A DNA stretch of 60,371 nt, from positions 960 to 61,330 of the forward strand of contig NZ_CAKJTL010000172.1 in the NCBI RefSeq assembly GCF_917627385.1. The letters run 5' to 3'. Shown one piece after another: positions 25,440-35,295 of the stretch. The position numbers and the translations under genes are program-made. Numbering within the stretch: the stretch's first letter is position 1; the number at the start of each line of letters is the position of its first letter. The stretch comes from Protofrankia sp. CiT1 (lineage in GTDB: Bacteria; Actinomycetota; Actinomycetes; Frankiales; Frankiaceae). The notes under the pieces were generated by a model. That model had not been told where the DNA came from. It did not search any database and saw nothing but the letters and a program-made list of their open reading frames with translations.

Positions 25440-26315
25440 TCAGAACGAACGCATGACGTCAGCCATGAGACGGGCGGTCTCCGAAGGAGTCTTGCCCACC
25501 CGTACACCCGCCTTCTCAAGAGCTTCTTTCTTGGCCTGCGCCGTGCCTGACGATCCGGAGACGATCGCCCCCGCATGGCCCATCGTCTTGCCCTCCGGCG
25601 CGGTGAAGCCCGCGACGTAGCCGATAACCGGCTTGGTGATGTGCGCCTCGATGTACGCGGCGGCACGCTCCTCGGCGTCACCGCCGATCTCACCGATCAT
25701 CACAATCGCGTCGGTGCCGTCATCGGCCTGGAACGCGTTGAGAGCGTCGATGTGAGTCGTGCCGATGACGGGGTCACCCCCGATACCGACCGCGGTGGAG
25801 AAGCCGAAGTCCCGCAGCTCGTACATCATCTGGTAGGTCAACGTACCGCTCTTGCTGACCAGACCGATACGGCCGGGCGGGGTGATGTCCGCCGGAATGA
25901 TGCCGGCATTCGACCTGCCGGGGCTGATGATGCCCGGGCAGTTCGGGCCAATGATCCGCGTCGTGTTGCCCTTGGCCTGCGCGTACGCCCAGAAGTCAGT
26001 GGTGTCATGCACCGGGACGCCTTCGGTGATGACCACGACGAGCGGCATGCCCGCGTCGATGGCCTCGATCACGGCGGCCTTCGTCCCCGCTGGTGGGACG
26101 TAGACCACGGAGACGTTCGCGCCGGTCTTCTCAATCGTCTCGGCCACGGTCGCGAAGACCGGGACACCCTCGACCTCGCTGCCCGCCTTCTTGGGGTTGG
26201 TACCGCCGACGATCGATGACCCCGCGCGCAGCATCCGGGCGGTGTGCTTGCGTCCCTCGGAACCGGTGATGCCCTGAACCAGGATCTTGGACGTCTCGTC
26301 CAGCCAGATTGCCAT
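25440..26315 (-). CDS. sucD: Succinyl-CoA synthetase alpha subunit
   Basis: The 291-residue alpha subunit binds CoA and carries the phosphorylated His. Visible motifs are [20 protein letters not shown] (CoA-binding Rossmann part), [26 protein letters not shown] and [20 protein letters not shown], which includes the active-site His. It converts succinyl-CoA to succinate with ATP or GTP formation in the TCA cycle, together with SucC. sucC lies 24 bp upstream on the same strand. Confidence 0.96.
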   Translation of the reverse strand: MAIWLDETSKILVQGITGSEGRKHTARMLRAGSSIVGGTNPKKAGSEVEGVPVFATVAETIEKTGANVSVVYVPPAGTKAAVIEAIDAGMPLVVVITEGVPVHDTTDFWAYAQAKGNTTRIIGPNCPGIISPGRSNAGIIPADITPPGRIGLVSKSGTLTYQMMYELRDFGFSTAVGIGGDPVIGTTHIDALNAFQADDGTDAIVMIGEIGGDAEERAAAYIEAHITKPVIGYVAGFTAPEGKTMGHAGAIVSGSSGTAQAKKEALEKAGVRVGKTPSETARLMADVMRSF

Positions 26316-26339
26316 TGTCGGAAGCCTCTTCCCGTCCGC

Positions 26340-27506
26340 TCAGGCCGCGGCCGCGGCGAGCTGGGCGGCGAGCTTCGCCGCACCGTCCATGGTGTCCACC
26401 GACCTGACCGCATCGAGGTTCGCCTCGGTGAGGATGCGCCGGCCCTCGTCCGCGTTGTTGCCGTCCAGCCTCACGACCAGCGGCGTGGCGACGTCGCCGA
26501 CGATCTTGAGGGCCTGCACGATACCGTTCGCGACCGCGTCGCAGGCGGTGATACCACCAAAGATGTTCACAAAAACACTCTTGACCGCGGGGTCGGAAAG
26601 AATGATCGACAGGCCGTCCGCCATCACCTGCGCGGATGCGCCACCGCCGATGTCGAGGAAGTTCGCCGGCCGCTGGCCGCCGAACTCCTCACCAGCGTAG
26701 GTGACGACGTCCAGCGTGGACATGACCAGGCCGGCACCGTTACCGATGATCCCGACCTGTCCGGACAGCTTGACGTAGTTGAGGTCCTTCTCCTTGGCCC
26801 GCCGCTCAAGGGGGTCCACCGCCGCGACATCGACGAAGCCCGCGTGGTCCGGGTGGCGGAAGGAGGCGTTCTCATCCAGGCTGACCTTGCCGTCCAGGGC
26901 CACCACACGGCCATCGGCGGTCAGGATCAGCGGATTGACCTCCACCAACGTGGCGTCGGACTTGACGAAGACATCCCATAGCTTCACCAGGAGTTCGGTG
27001 GCGCCGTCGAGAGCGGCCGCGGGCAGCTTCGCGGCAACCGCGATCTGGCGGGCAACGGTCGCGTCAACCCCGGTCAGCGGATCTATCGGGATGCGGGCGA
27101 GGGCTTCGGGCTTGGTCGCCGCGACCTCCTCGATCTCCATCCCACCCTCGCGGGAGCACATGGCAAGGAATGTCCGGTTTGCCCGATCGAGCAAGAAGGA
27201 GGCGTAGTACTCCTCGGCGATGTCACTCGCCTGTTCCACCAGTACCGAGTGGACGGTATGGCCCTTGATATCCATCCCCAGGATGGCGGTGGCTTTGGCG
27301 GTGGCGTCAGCCGGACCGTCGGCGACCTTTACTCCGCCGGCCTTGCCCCGGCCGCCGGTCTTGACCTGCGCTTTGACGACAACGCGGCCGCCGAGATCGG
27401 TGGCGATGGCGTGCGCCTCGCCGGGGGTCGTGGCGACCTTGCCGGAAGGCACGGGAACGCCGTGATCGGCGAACAGCTTCTTCGCCTGATATTCGAAAAG
27501 ATCCAC
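26340..27506 (-). CDS. sucC: Succinyl-CoA synthetase beta subunit
   Basis: The 388-residue beta subunit starts at GTG 27506 with [20 protein letters not shown]. It has an N-terminal ATP-grasp fold ([40 protein letters not shown]) and a C-terminal succinyl-CoA ligase domain ([47 protein letters not shown]). It provides the nucleotide site and pairs with SucD. The length is normal. The gap upstream (27507-28068) contains no other supported gene. Confidence 0.96.
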   Translation of the reverse strand: MDLFEYQAKKLFADHGVPVPSGKVATTPGEAHAIATDLGGRVVVKAQVKTGGRGKAGGVKVADGPADATAKATAILGMDIKGHTVHSVLVEQASDIAEEYYASFLLDRANRTFLAMCSREGGMEIEEVAATKPEALARIPIDPLTGVDATVARQIAVAAKLPAAALDGATELLVKLWDVFVKSDATLVEVNPLILTADGRVVALDGKVSLDENASFRHPDHAGFVDVAAVDPLERRAKEKDLNYVKLSGQVGIIGNGAGLVMSTLDVVTYAGEEFGGQRPANFLDIGGGASAQVMADGLSIILSDPAVKSVFVNIFGGITACDAVANGIVQALKIVGDVATPLVVRLDGNNADEGRRILTEANLDAVRSVDTMDGAAKLAAQLAAAAA

Positions 27507-28068
27507 AGTCCGTCCAGTCGGATACGAGATCGGTGGTCAGGATCGAACGTTTGAAAGTTCACGAAGATGAGAAGCATCCCGAGCCTACTGAGTTGCCCGT
27601 CGCGGTAGCCGCGCTGGCTGTCGCGACAGACGGTCACGCATGTCCGGGACAGCACCATCATCACCCGTACCCGCCACCGGGCGCCCTACTTTGTGGCAGC
27701 CGACACCGCGATCACACCGAGCAGGCGACCCTCATCACGAAGATCCTAAGAGCGCCCGGCAAGAGGGTCAACGAGGCTGGCGTGATCCCGACAACCGCGG
27801 GACCGCCGCCCGAGCCAGCACCGCGCGCGGCTCCGGCGATGTCCAGCTGCATCCCCACTACCAGGGTGAACGGGCCACCGGGAGCGCCTGATCGGGTCAG
27901 GTCAAAAATCACAGGCCCGAGCGGGAGGCCGCCCTGCCCCGCTAGCTCAGCCAGAACCGGCGCCCGCCTGACCGACCAGGCCCGCCTGGTACGTACAGGG
28001 AAGATCTAAAACAAACCGACAACTCGGTCAAGAGCCAATCCGCACGTGATCCAAAATGATCAAACCAG
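27507..28068. other. Gene-poor gap upstream of sucC
   Basis: These 562 bp show no recognisable gene. The few open frames have poor codon composition and no family resemblance. The sucC promoter should lie near its left end. There is no clear repeat or hairpin of note, and the region may hold decayed sequence. Confidence 0.5.
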
Positions 28069-28485
28069 TCAGAGCGCGTGCACCGTAGCTACCCGCGAAC
28101 GGATCCAGTCGACGATCTCGCTGGTCGTCGCACCCGGAGTGAATATCTCGGCCACCCCGAGCGCCTTCAGCTCGGGGATATCGGCAGCTGGGATAATACC
28201 GCCGCCGGTCACCACGATGTCGTCGGCGCCACGCTCCCGCAGCAGCTCCATCAGGCGCGCGAACAGGGTCATGTGCGCGCCTGAGAGCACCGAGAGACCG
28301 ATGCAGTCGGCATCCTCCTGGATGGCGGTCTCGACGATCTGCTCGGGTGTCTGATGCAAGCCGGTGTAGACGACCTCCATGCCCGCGTCCCGCAACGCAC
28401 GCGCGATCACCTTGGCACCGCGATCATGACCGTCGAGACCCGGCTTGGCAACCACAACCCGGATCCGCTCACCGTTTCCGCTCAC
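28069..28485 (-). CDS. Standalone cobalamin-binding mutase subunit
   Basis: GTG 28485 follows AAGGAGG, a strong ribosome site. The 138-residue protein is a B12-binding domain: [20 protein letters not shown] contains DxHxxG (His ligand to cobalt). [36 protein letters not shown] and [15 protein letters not shown] complete the SxL...GG pattern of methylmalonyl-CoA mutase family domains. Standalone forms act as the small subunit of isobutyryl-CoA, 2-hydroxyisobutyryl-CoA or related mutases. The large subunit is not in the window, so the reaction is unassigned. Confidence 0.9.
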   Translation of the reverse strand: MSGNGERIRVVVAKPGLDGHDRGAKVIARALRDAGMEVVYTGLHQTPEQIVETAIQEDADCIGLSVLSGAHMTLFARLMELLRERGADDIVVTGGGIIPAADIPELKALGVAEIFTPGATTSEIVDWIRSRVATVHAL

Positions 28486-28982
28486 GCCGCCTCCTTGCGA
28501 TCCGTGACATCGACTTCCGTAACAGGGTGCTGGGAAACAGCATCTCTCGGTGGGCCGCCCAGCCCCCGGCCGCACGGTCACAGCTCCTCAGCCGCGGTCG
28601 CGGGCTCGCGGAATCCAGTAGGCCAGCAGCCACGCGATCATCGTCCTCCCCCGCGACCGGAGACCCCGAGCAGGCTAGCGGCGCACGTCCGGAGAAGCAC
28701 GCCGTTGCTGACCGGGCTGACCGGGCCGGCCGGGCTGACCAGCGGAGAAACAGTCGACAGCTATCAGGTCCGTTTGTACTCTCGGTCACAGTGGGCGTGA
28801 CGATGATCCGCGGAACCTCTAGCAACACGAAGAGTCACCACGAGAGTAGCCGACAGCTCGGTTCGCGATCCAACGGCCCTCGATCATCGCACTGCTCCGG
28901 TTGGCCGGTTCTTCCGACGGCTATCCACGCACGGACGGGAGAAGGGGTAATCGACAAACGTCAACTAGGCCGGAGCGACACG
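28486..28982. other. Divergent intergenic region, no gene seen
   Basis: About 500 bp separate the B12-binding gene (leftward) from the lipase gene (rightward). I see no supported gene, only short GGGCTGACCGGGC-type direct repeats near 28710-28740. Promoters for both neighbours are expected here. Confidence 0.4.
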
Positions 28983-29921
28983 GTGGTGGGCAAAATCGCC
29001 AGATCCTTCGGTGCGACCACTGCTCGCCACGGCGCAAAAGTGACACGCGGGCTGCTCGACGTGCCCGCGACGGTCCGCGGGATGGTCCTGGAAGCCACCT
29101 GGGTGGCGACCCATGTCGCCTTTTATCCGGTCGGGGTCGTCTCGGAGAAACTGCGTGAGCCCGTCCAGCGCTACACCCTCGAGGGGCTGTCACCGCTGAG
29201 GCGCGGCCTGCTCATCGGCGACATAGAAGCCGCGGGCACGCCGATCCTGCTGGTGCACGGCCTGATCGACAACAGGTCCATCTTCACCCGGCTGCACCGG
29301 TCACTGCGCCGGCGCGGTTTTGAACACGTCGCCACGGTGAACCTGCCCTTGTTCACCTCGGACATACCCACAGCGGCCAGCAGGCTTGCCAAGATGGTCG
29401 AAACCACGTGCGAGCAGACCGGGCACGGGCGCATACACATCGTCGCCCATTCGCTCGGCGGCCTTGTCGCACGCTACTACGTCCAGAAACTGGGCGGCGA
29501 CGAACGCGTCCACACACTGGTGACCCTGGGAACTCCGCACGAAGGTACCCGCCTCGCCCGGATGCTCCCGCCAATGGTGGCCTACACCCTGCTGCGCCAG
29601 TTACGCCCAGATTCGGACGTAATCCGGGAACTGGCCGAGCCCGCACCAGCCTGCCGGACGCGCTTCCTGGCGTTTTCCGGCGATCTGGACACGGTGATCC
29701 GCCCGACCGAATCAGCGCTTCTTCACCACCCGGACCTCAGCGTCCGCAATGTTCGGCTGCCTGGTGTCGGTCATCATTCGCTGCCGTTCAATCTTGACGT
29801 TGTCCACCAGATTGCGAACGTGCTGGCCCACCTCGATGGTGACGCGGAACGTCCCAGCGCCGGCAGGGAACGACCGGAGGAACAGCGGCCGAAGGCGGGA
29901 GCACGGTCCGAAGCTCGGTAG
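28983..29921 (+). CDS. Alpha/beta-hydrolase lipase/esterase
   Basis: From GTG 28983 (a second GTG follows at once) the protein has about 312 residues. An N-terminal helical segment is followed by the hydrolase core. PILLVHGLIDNRSIFTRLHR carries the oxyanion strand, IHIVAHSLGGLVARYYVQKL is the nucleophile elbow GxSxG (with Ser), VTLGTPHEGTRLARM is typical of triacylglycerol lipases of the LipA/EstA type, and GVGHHSLPFNLDV carries the catalytic His. The catalytic Asp is probably in FSGDLDTVIRP. The tail is charged and Arg/Glu-rich. It has no clear signal peptide. Confidence 0.85.
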   Translation: MVGKIARSFGATTARHGAKVTRGLLDVPATVRGMVLEATWVATHVAFYPVGVVSEKLREPVQRYTLEGLSPLRRGLLIGDIEAAGTPILLVHGLIDNRSIFTRLHRSLRRRGFEHVATVNLPLFTSDIPTAASRLAKMVETTCEQTGHGRIHIVAHSLGGLVARYYVQKLGGDERVHTLVTLGTPHEGTRLARMLPPMVAYTLLRQLRPDSDVIRELAEPAPACRTRFLAFSGDLDTVIRPTESALLHHPDLSVRNVRLPGVGHHSLPFNLDVVHQIANVLAHLDGDAERPSAGRERPEEQRPKAGARSEAR

Positions 29922-30182
29922 GAGCCTGTTCCAGCCCCTGTTCCCGATCCTGGCGGCCGCTCCCGGCACCGGGATCCGTCCAACATGATCCGATCACCTT
30001 GGACCCGCGGCTGCGAAAAGCGACCTATGTTACGCTCACCGTCACTACGCCCCCTTGGCGTGGGGTGGCGACAAAGTCATGATTTGGCCGGTGTAGCGTC
30101 TTCATCGGTTTACGGGATCCCCCCTCCTGCCGCACGGTGCCGTGGCTGGAGCCTTGTCGACCAACAGGAGCGTGAGTCCGGG

Positions 30183-31004
30183 TTGTCGCAGCCCCCTGCC
30201 CGCAGCTCCGCGCGACACCGTGAGCACGGTGCGCCCGCGAGACGCGGGATACCGTTCGGTCGCGGCCGGCGAACGGTGCCCCTGGCCCAACTGCGTCGCA
30301 CCGGAGTTGCCTCGGCTGTTGTGTCGACGCTTGGCATCGCCATGGTCAACACAACCGGCATCGCACACTCCGAACCGCCATCTCTCACCCGACTTGGGAC
30401 CGTCGGGGCGGCTTCGGCCTCCGGCCAGGCCGAGAGCGCGACCGATGGCCTGAGTGACCCGGCCCTGGTCGCACAGCTCGACAACGACGGCGCGGCTATG
30501 CGGCTCCGGGTCCAGGCTGACCGGGCTGACCGCGATGAGGCGCTGGCCCAGCTGTCCATCCTCCTCGTGCAACGACGGAATGCGGCCGAGCGGACCGCAC
30601 GCGATCAGGATGACGCGCTGCGCTGGGTGCGGCCTATCGAGGCCCGTCTCACCCAGCGGTTTGGCGGTGCCAACGGCCACCCCGGAATTGACCTTGGAGC
30701 CGCGCTGGGCACCCGGATCGCCGCCGCCCACGGCGGCACAATCATCTATGCGGGATGGGAGTCCGGCTACGGCAACTTCGTACAAATCATGCACGAAAAC
30801 AAAATTGTCACCTGCTACGGCCACCTGTCACGCATCGATGTCCGGGTCGGCCAGGTGGTCGCCACCGGCCAGCAGATCGGCCTAGAAGGCTCAACCGGTT
30901 ATTCGACCGGCCCGCACCTGCACTTCGAGGTCCGGCTCAACGGCCAGGACGGGATGAAGATCGACCCGCTGGCCTGGCTCGCCGAACACGGCGTGACCTA
31001 CTAA
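30183..31004 (+). CDS. Secreted M23-family peptidase
   Basis: The C-terminal half is an M23 (LytM) domain: RLTQRFGGANGHPGIDLGAA (zinc His and Asp), then AAHGGTIIYAGWESGYGNFV, YGHLSRIDVRVGQVVATGQQ and STGYSTGPHLHFEVRLNGQ, containing the HxH motif. These enzymes cut peptide bridges of peptidoglycan. An N-terminal hydrophobic stretch, RTGVASAVVSTLGIAMVNTT, should be the signal peptide, and a coiled stretch lies between. The start is uncertain: TTG 30183 is given, and ATG 30027 lies farther upstream in frame. It is followed directly by two mobile repeats. Confidence 0.85.
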   Translation: MSQPPARSSARHREHGAPARRGIPFGRGRRTVPLAQLRRTGVASAVVSTLGIAMVNTTGIAHSEPPSLTRLGTVGAASASGQAESATDGLSDPALVAQLDNDGAAMRLRVQADRADRDEALAQLSILLVQRRNAAERTARDQDDALRWVRPIEARLTQRFGGANGHPGIDLGAALGTRIAAAHGGTIIYAGWESGYGNFVQIMHENKIVTCYGHLSRIDVRVGQVVATGQQIGLEGSTGYSTGPHLHFEVRLNGQDGMKIDPLAWLAEHGVTY

Positions 31005-31035
31005 TACGTGCCTGACGGCTCTCTACAGGCGCTAA

Positions 31036-31085
31036 GAGGCTCCGATAATAGGGCGCGAGCCGGCCAGTCCTATTGCCGGAGCCGC
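31036..31085. mobile_element. Family 1 short palindrome copy D (50 bp)
   Basis: GAGGCTCCGATAATAGGGCG and CCTATTGCCGGAGCCGC form an almost perfect hairpin whose core (AATAGGG...CCTATTGCCGG) matches copy A. TAA lies on both sides (31033-31035 and 31086-31088), as expected for a TNA target duplication. It could also serve as a terminator for the M23 gene 31 bp upstream. Confidence 0.6.
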
Positions 31086-31088
31086 TAA

Positions 31089-31253
31089 GAGCGTGTTTGA
31101 GATCGTCATTCCGGCTCACCGCGTCCAGGCGCGCCCTTGGCCGCGCTGTCGGCCACACCGATACAACTCATCCGGTGTCGCTTCGGCCTGCCGCCTTGCC
31201 AGGGGGCGCCTGGACACGGCTCACTGATCGAAAGCCCGATCTCACACACGCTC
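31089..31253. mobile_element. Inverted-repeat element, family 2 (165 bp, MITE-like)
   Basis: The left end GAGCGTGTTTGAGATCG matches the complement of the right end CGATCTCACACACGCTC. The arms continue inward imperfectly (GCGTCCAGGCG against CGCCTGGAC), so nearly the whole element is a long palindrome. TAA flanks both sides (31086-31088 and 31254-31256), and the left TAA is shared with copy D. There is no coding frame. The ends and TNA target resemble IS5-group elements. Confidence 0.72.
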
Positions 31254-31294
31254 TAAAAGCCGCCTGCGTTACACGACACCAGCGCCACAGCCGG

Positions 31295-33691
31295 TCAGAG
31301 TTTTTCAACGGGTGCGAAACGCAGGAGCAACCGTTTGGTTCCCGTTCCATCCCCAAAATCAATACTCGCTTCCAGATTGTCACCGGATCCCGCCATGGCG
31401 ACAACCTGGCCCAGCCCAAACGTGTCGTGGTTGACCCGGTCGCCCGTGGTCAGATCGGGAATGGGACGTGGGACCGGCGAGGGCCGGCGGCCGGGTAGTC
31501 CGCCGGCCCTCGCGGGCGACGGCCCAGCGGACGCCGAGCCCCACCCCGACACCCGCGGCGCGGACACGGGCGACGGTGGTCGAGTGCTCTCCTGCCAGGT
31601 AACCAGCTCTGTCGGCACCTCATTGAGGAAACGCGACGGCGGGTTGTACGCCGGCTGACCCCAGGCATTGCGGACATGCGCCCGGGTCAGGTAGAGCCGG
31701 GCCCGAGCGCGGGTGATGCCGACATAGGCGAGGCGACGTTCCTCCTCAAGCTCGATCGGGCTGCCGAGCGTGCGGATATGCGGGAACATGCCGTCCTCCA
31801 GCCCGGTCAGGAAAACAACCGGGAACTCCAGCCCCTTTGCACTGTGCAGGGTCATCAACGTGACGACCCCGGCTCCGCCGTCAGCAGGGTCGGGTATCTG
31901 GTCGGCATCGGCCACCAGGGAGACCTGTGCCAGAAAGTCCGCCAGTGAACCCTGCGGAAAGCGTTCGGTGAACTCCCGGGCCACGCTGACGAGTTCCTGT
32001 AGGTTCTCCACTCGTCCGGCGGCCTCGATATTTTCCTGCGCGGTCAGTTCGGCGAGGTATCCGGTTCGTTCCAGGGCCGCCTCCAGCGCCGTTACCGGAC
32101 CGGCTTCCCCGACCGCCCGCAGCTCGGCGAGAAGGTCCACGAAACCACGGACCGCGGTCGCGGAACGGGTAGGCAGGCCCGGGATCTCCCCCGCCTGGCG
32201 CAGGGCGTCAGCGAACGGAATCCGCTCTTTTTCGGCAAAGACGGCGAGCATCGTCTCGGCACGCTCGCCGATGCCCCGCTTGGGCACGTTGAGAATACGC
32301 CGCAGACTCACCGTATCCGCCGGATTGGCCAGCACCCGCAGATAGGCGAGGAGATCCCGGACCTCACGCCGATCGTAGAAACGCACTCCGCCGACCACCC
32401 GGTAGGGCAGCCCGACCCGCATGAACAGTTCCTCGAAGACACGGCTCTGGGCATTGGTCCGGTAGAAGACAGCGACGTCACCCGGCCTGGCTGTGCCGGC
32501 GTCGGTGAGCCGATCGACCTCGGCGGCGACAAACGCGGCCTCATCGTGCTCACTGTCGGAGACATAACCGACAATCTTCTCGCCGTCGCCCGCGTCCGAC
32601 CACAGCCGTTTGGGCTTACGCTGCCCGTTACGGGCGATCACCGCGTTGGCCGCCAGCAGGATCGTCTGCGTGGAACGGTAGTTCTGTTCCAGCAGAACCA
32701 CGGTCGAGTCAGGATAGTCCTGTTCGAACTCAACGATGTTGCGGATGTTCGCGCCCCGGAAGGCATAAATCGACTGATCGGCATCACCGACCACACAAAG
32801 CTCGGCCGGTTCCACACCATGGCCCCCCGCGCCTGGGCGGACCGGCTCGCCGTCCACGGTCAGCGGGGATACGCGCCCGACCAGCTCCCGTACGAGCACG
32901 TACTGAGCGTGATTGGTATCCTGGTACTCGTCGATGAGAATGTGCCGGAACCGGCGCCGGTAATGCTCGGCGACCTCCGGGAATGCCTGCAGCAGGTTCA
33001 CGACAGCCATGATCAAATCGTCAAAATCGAACGCGTTCGCTTCCGCGAGCCGGCGCTGATAAATGCCGTAAGCCTCGGCGGTGGCCCGTTCGACATGATT
33101 CGCCGCCCGGTCGCGGGCGGTCTCCCAGTCGATCAGCTCGTTCTTGAGATTGCTGATCCCGACAGCGAGCGCGCGGGGAGGGTAGCGCTTGGGATCAAGG
33201 TCCAGATCGCGAGCGACCAACGCCAGCAGCCGCTGCGCGTCGGCCGCATCGTAGATTGAGAAACTGCTGGTGAACCCAAGTCGCGCCGCTTCCGACCGCA
33301 GGATACGCACGCAGGCGGAATGGAAGGTGCTGACCCACATCGCCCGCGTCCGGGCGCCGACCAGCGCGGTGACCCGCTCCTTCATCTCGTTCGCGGCCTT
33401 GTTGGTGAACGTGATCGCGAGGATCTCGCCAGCGCGGGCCCCGCGCACGGCCAACAGATAGGCGATCCGGTTCGCGAGGACCCGCGTCTTGCCCGATCCC
33501 GCGCCCGCGACCACGAGCAGTGGCGAACCGGCATGGACGACCGCGGCCCGCTGCTGCGGGTTCAGCCCCCCCAGCAGGACATCGGGACCGAGTCGCGGAG
33601 CGGGACGACCAGCCTGCTCGCCCGGGTCGACACCAGCGTCAGCACCGGCATCATCGAAGTCGGCGTACGGACCGCCGGAAAGAGTACTCAT
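31295..33691 (-). CDS. pcrA: ATP-dependent DNA helicase PcrA/UvrD1
   Basis: The 798-residue SF1A helicase starts at ATG 33691; the frame extends to 33742 without support. GLNPQQRAAVVHAGSPLLVV leads into AGAGSGKTRVLANRIAYLL (Walker A). Then come ITFTNKAANEMKERV, DEYQDTNHAQYVL, GDADQSIYAFRGANIRN, LEQNYRSTQTIL, LMTLHSAKGLEFPVVFL and YVGITRARARLYLTRA. A C-terminal Tudor-like domain (GDRVNHDTFGLGQVVAMAG, SIDFGDGTGTKRLLLRFAPV) matches PcrA/UvrD1 and its RNA-polymerase-binding tail. It unwinds DNA 3' to 5' in repair and at stalled replication forks. Confidence 0.95.
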   Translation of the reverse strand: MSTLSGGPYADFDDAGADAGVDPGEQAGRPAPRLGPDVLLGGLNPQQRAAVVHAGSPLLVVAGAGSGKTRVLANRIAYLLAVRGARAGEILAITFTNKAANEMKERVTALVGARTRAMWVSTFHSACVRILRSEAARLGFTSSFSIYDAADAQRLLALVARDLDLDPKRYPPRALAVGISNLKNELIDWETARDRAANHVERATAEAYGIYQRRLAEANAFDFDDLIMAVVNLLQAFPEVAEHYRRRFRHILIDEYQDTNHAQYVLVRELVGRVSPLTVDGEPVRPGAGGHGVEPAELCVVGDADQSIYAFRGANIRNIVEFEQDYPDSTVVLLEQNYRSTQTILLAANAVIARNGQRKPKRLWSDAGDGEKIVGYVSDSEHDEAAFVAAEVDRLTDAGTARPGDVAVFYRTNAQSRVFEELFMRVGLPYRVVGGVRFYDRREVRDLLAYLRVLANPADTVSLRRILNVPKRGIGERAETMLAVFAEKERIPFADALRQAGEIPGLPTRSATAVRGFVDLLAELRAVGEAGPVTALEAALERTGYLAELTAQENIEAAGRVENLQELVSVAREFTERFPQGSLADFLAQVSLVADADQIPDPADGGAGVVTLMTLHSAKGLEFPVVFLTGLEDGMFPHIRTLGSPIELEEERRLAYVGITRARARLYLTRAHVRNAWGQPAYNPPSRFLNEVPTELVTWQESTRPPSPVSAPRVSGWGSASAGPSPARAGGLPGRRPSPVPRPIPDLTTGDRVNHDTFGLGQVVAMAGSGDNLEASIDFGDGTGTKRLLLRFAPVEKL

Positions 33692-33964
33692 AGCAAATCG
33701 ATCATATGTTCGACGTCCGACAGTTCTGGCAGCGATGCACACTCGACACCCTACGAGGCACCGGTAGGCCTCACGACAGGGCGTAGCGCCGGATCGGCAT
33801 CCGGGCCACTCCGATCACGCGGACCACTCCGATCACGCGGGCCATACCGGGATCGATCAGCTGGCCGAGCGGGCGGCCCGCCGGCACAGTCAGGAGGATC
33901 TCGGGCATCCGGTTTGACGACCATCGGCACGAGCGAGCATCCTGAGCGGGTGGCGCAGCATCTT

Positions 33965-33997
33965 ATGATTATTTCTTGGGCGCGCGAACCCGCCTGA
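33965..33997 (+). CDS. Short leader peptide MIISWAREPA upstream of ilvA
   Basis: An ATG at 33965 opens a ten-codon frame with two adjacent Ile codons (ATT ATT), ending at TGA 33995-33997, 30 bp before a hairpin with a T-run and 113 bp before ilvA. Short frames rich in the regulated amino acid are the classic attenuation layout, and Ile is the end product controlling threonine deaminase. The low number of Ile codons and the missing ribosome-site check leave this moderate. Confidence 0.55.
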   Translation: MIISWAREPA

Positions 33998-34026
33998 CGA
34001 GCCAGCGCTCCGGGTCCGTGCGCCTT

Positions 34027-34058
34027 GCCCTCCTGCCATGCCGGCGGGGGGCTTTTTT
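34027..34058 (+). terminator. Rho-independent terminator (attenuator) before ilvA
   Basis: GCCCTCCTGCC (34027-34037) pairs, with two G-U pairs and one mismatch or bulge, to GGCGGGGGGC (34043-34052) around a short loop, followed by six Ts (34053-34058). A true T-run is rare in this genome. The hairpin sits between the Ile-Ile leader frame and the ilvA start at 34110, so it probably stops leader transcripts when isoleucine is plentiful. A competing antiterminator was not worked out. Confidence 0.6.
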
Positions 34059-34109
34059 GTTGCCGCGGCCATGCAGCAAGCTGGTCGCCGAGCCATCGGG
34101 AGAGCAGCG

Positions 34110-35252
34110 ATGAGCCGACCAGCCGCCACCCAGGCGCCGACCAGCAGTGATGGCGCCGCTGCCGAGACTCCGTCAAGACCCGGCCCGCCCCCAAGCGGCC
34201 GCCGTGCCGACCAGCCAGCCGCGGAGGTCCCCGATGCCGACATCAACGCCACCGACATCGACGTCGCTGGCATCGACGTCGCTGGCATCGACGTCGACCG
34301 GGCCGCGGCTGTGCTCACCGGAGTGGCCCAGCGCACCCGGGTCGTGCGCAGCGCGCACCTGTCCCGCCTGACCGGCGTGCCGGTGTGGTTCAAATGCGAG
34401 AACGAACAGCGCACCGCCTCGTTCAAGCTGCGCGGCGCCTTCACCCGGATCGCCCTCGCGGACCCCGAGGTGCGTGCGCGTGGCGTGGTCGCCGCCAGCG
34501 CTGGTAACCACGCCCAGGGCGTGGCCTACGCGGCGGCCCGCTTCGGCGTCCCAGCGACGATCTTCGTTCCAGCCGGGGCAAATCCTACAAAAATCGCTCG
34601 AACCAGGCGATTCGGTGCTCATGTCGAACTCGTGTCAGGCGACGTCGACGCCGCCCTGCTTGCCGCCGAGTCCGCCGCGCACGACCTCGGTGGGCTGCTC
34701 GTACACCCCTTCGACGACCCGATAGTGATCGCCGGTCAGGGCACGATCGGGCTCGAGCTGATCGAGCAGATACCGGGGCTGCGTACCGTGCTGGTCGGCG
34801 TTGGCGGCGGCGGGCTGATCGCGGGTATCGCGACAGCGCTCAGACAGCGCCGCGCCGATGTGCGGGTAATCGGTGTCCAGGCAGCGGGCGCGCCCGCTTT
34901 CGTCCGCTCCTGGCGCCGCGGGCACCGGCTGTGGGTACCGGCCACGACGATCGCGGACGGCATGGCCGTGCGAAGTCCGGGCAAGCTGCCGCTGGCTCTC
35001 GCCGCGGACCTGGTGGATGACATGGTCACGGTTGATGAGGAGGCGTTCTGGGAAGCGATGGTGATGTTGGCCCAGGCCGATGGCCAGACGGTCGAACCGG
35101 CTGGTGCCGCCGGGGCCGCGGCGCTGCTGCGCCATCCGGGCTGCGCGCAGGGCCCGACCGCGGTGGTCCTGTCCGGCGGGAACATCGACCAGGCGACCGC
35201 TGGCCGCGTACGGGCGCTGGTGGCCGAGTCGCTGCGCACACCCGCGGCCTGA
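34110..35252 (+). CDS. ilvA: Threonine ammonia-lyase (threonine deaminase), short form
   Basis: ATG 34110 follows GGGAGAG. A low-complexity N terminus of about 60 residues (with a repeated DVAGI unit) precedes the PLP fold. WFKCENEQRTASFKLRGAF carries the Schiff-base Lys, VVAASAGNHAQGVAYAAARF is the substrate loop, VGVGGGGLIAGIATAL is the phosphate-binding Gly loop, and AVVLSGGNIDQ closes the fold. It converts threonine to 2-oxobutyrate, the first step to isoleucine. The protein has about 380 residues and stops after the catalytic domain, with no ACT-like regulatory domain, so allosteric control by isoleucine is probably absent. That fits transcriptional control by the upstream attenuator. 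Confidence 0.9.
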   Translation: MSRPAATQAPTSSDGAAAETPSRPGPPPSGRRADQPAAEVPDADINATDIDVAGIDVAGIDVDRAAAVLTGVAQRTRVVRSAHLSRLTGVPVWFKCENEQRTASFKLRGAFTRIALADPEVRARGVVAASAGNHAQGVAYAAARFGVPATIFVPAGANPTKIARTRRFGAHVELVSGDVDAALLAAESAAHDLGGLLVHPFDDPIVIAGQGTIGLELIEQIPGLRTVLVGVGGGGLIAGIATALRQRRADVRVIGVQAAGAPAFVRSWRRGHRLWVPATTIADGMAVRSPGKLPLALAADLVDDMVTVDEEAFWEAMVMLAQADGQTVEPAGAAGAAALLRHPGCAQGPTAVVLSGGNIDQATAGRVRALVAESLRTPAA

Positions 35253-35295
35253 ACCGGCCACATCGCCACCCGGGCCGCTCCCACACCACCCGGGG

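Noticed and set aside
27712-27912. 66-codon hydrophobic frame between sucC and the B12-binding gene
   Set aside because: No ribosome site, no family resemblance and poor context; likely chance.
30027-30182. c-di-AMP (ydaO-type) riboswitch upstream of the M23 peptidase
   Set aside because: Such genes often carry this riboswitch in actinomycetes, but the expected conserved blocks are not visible here.
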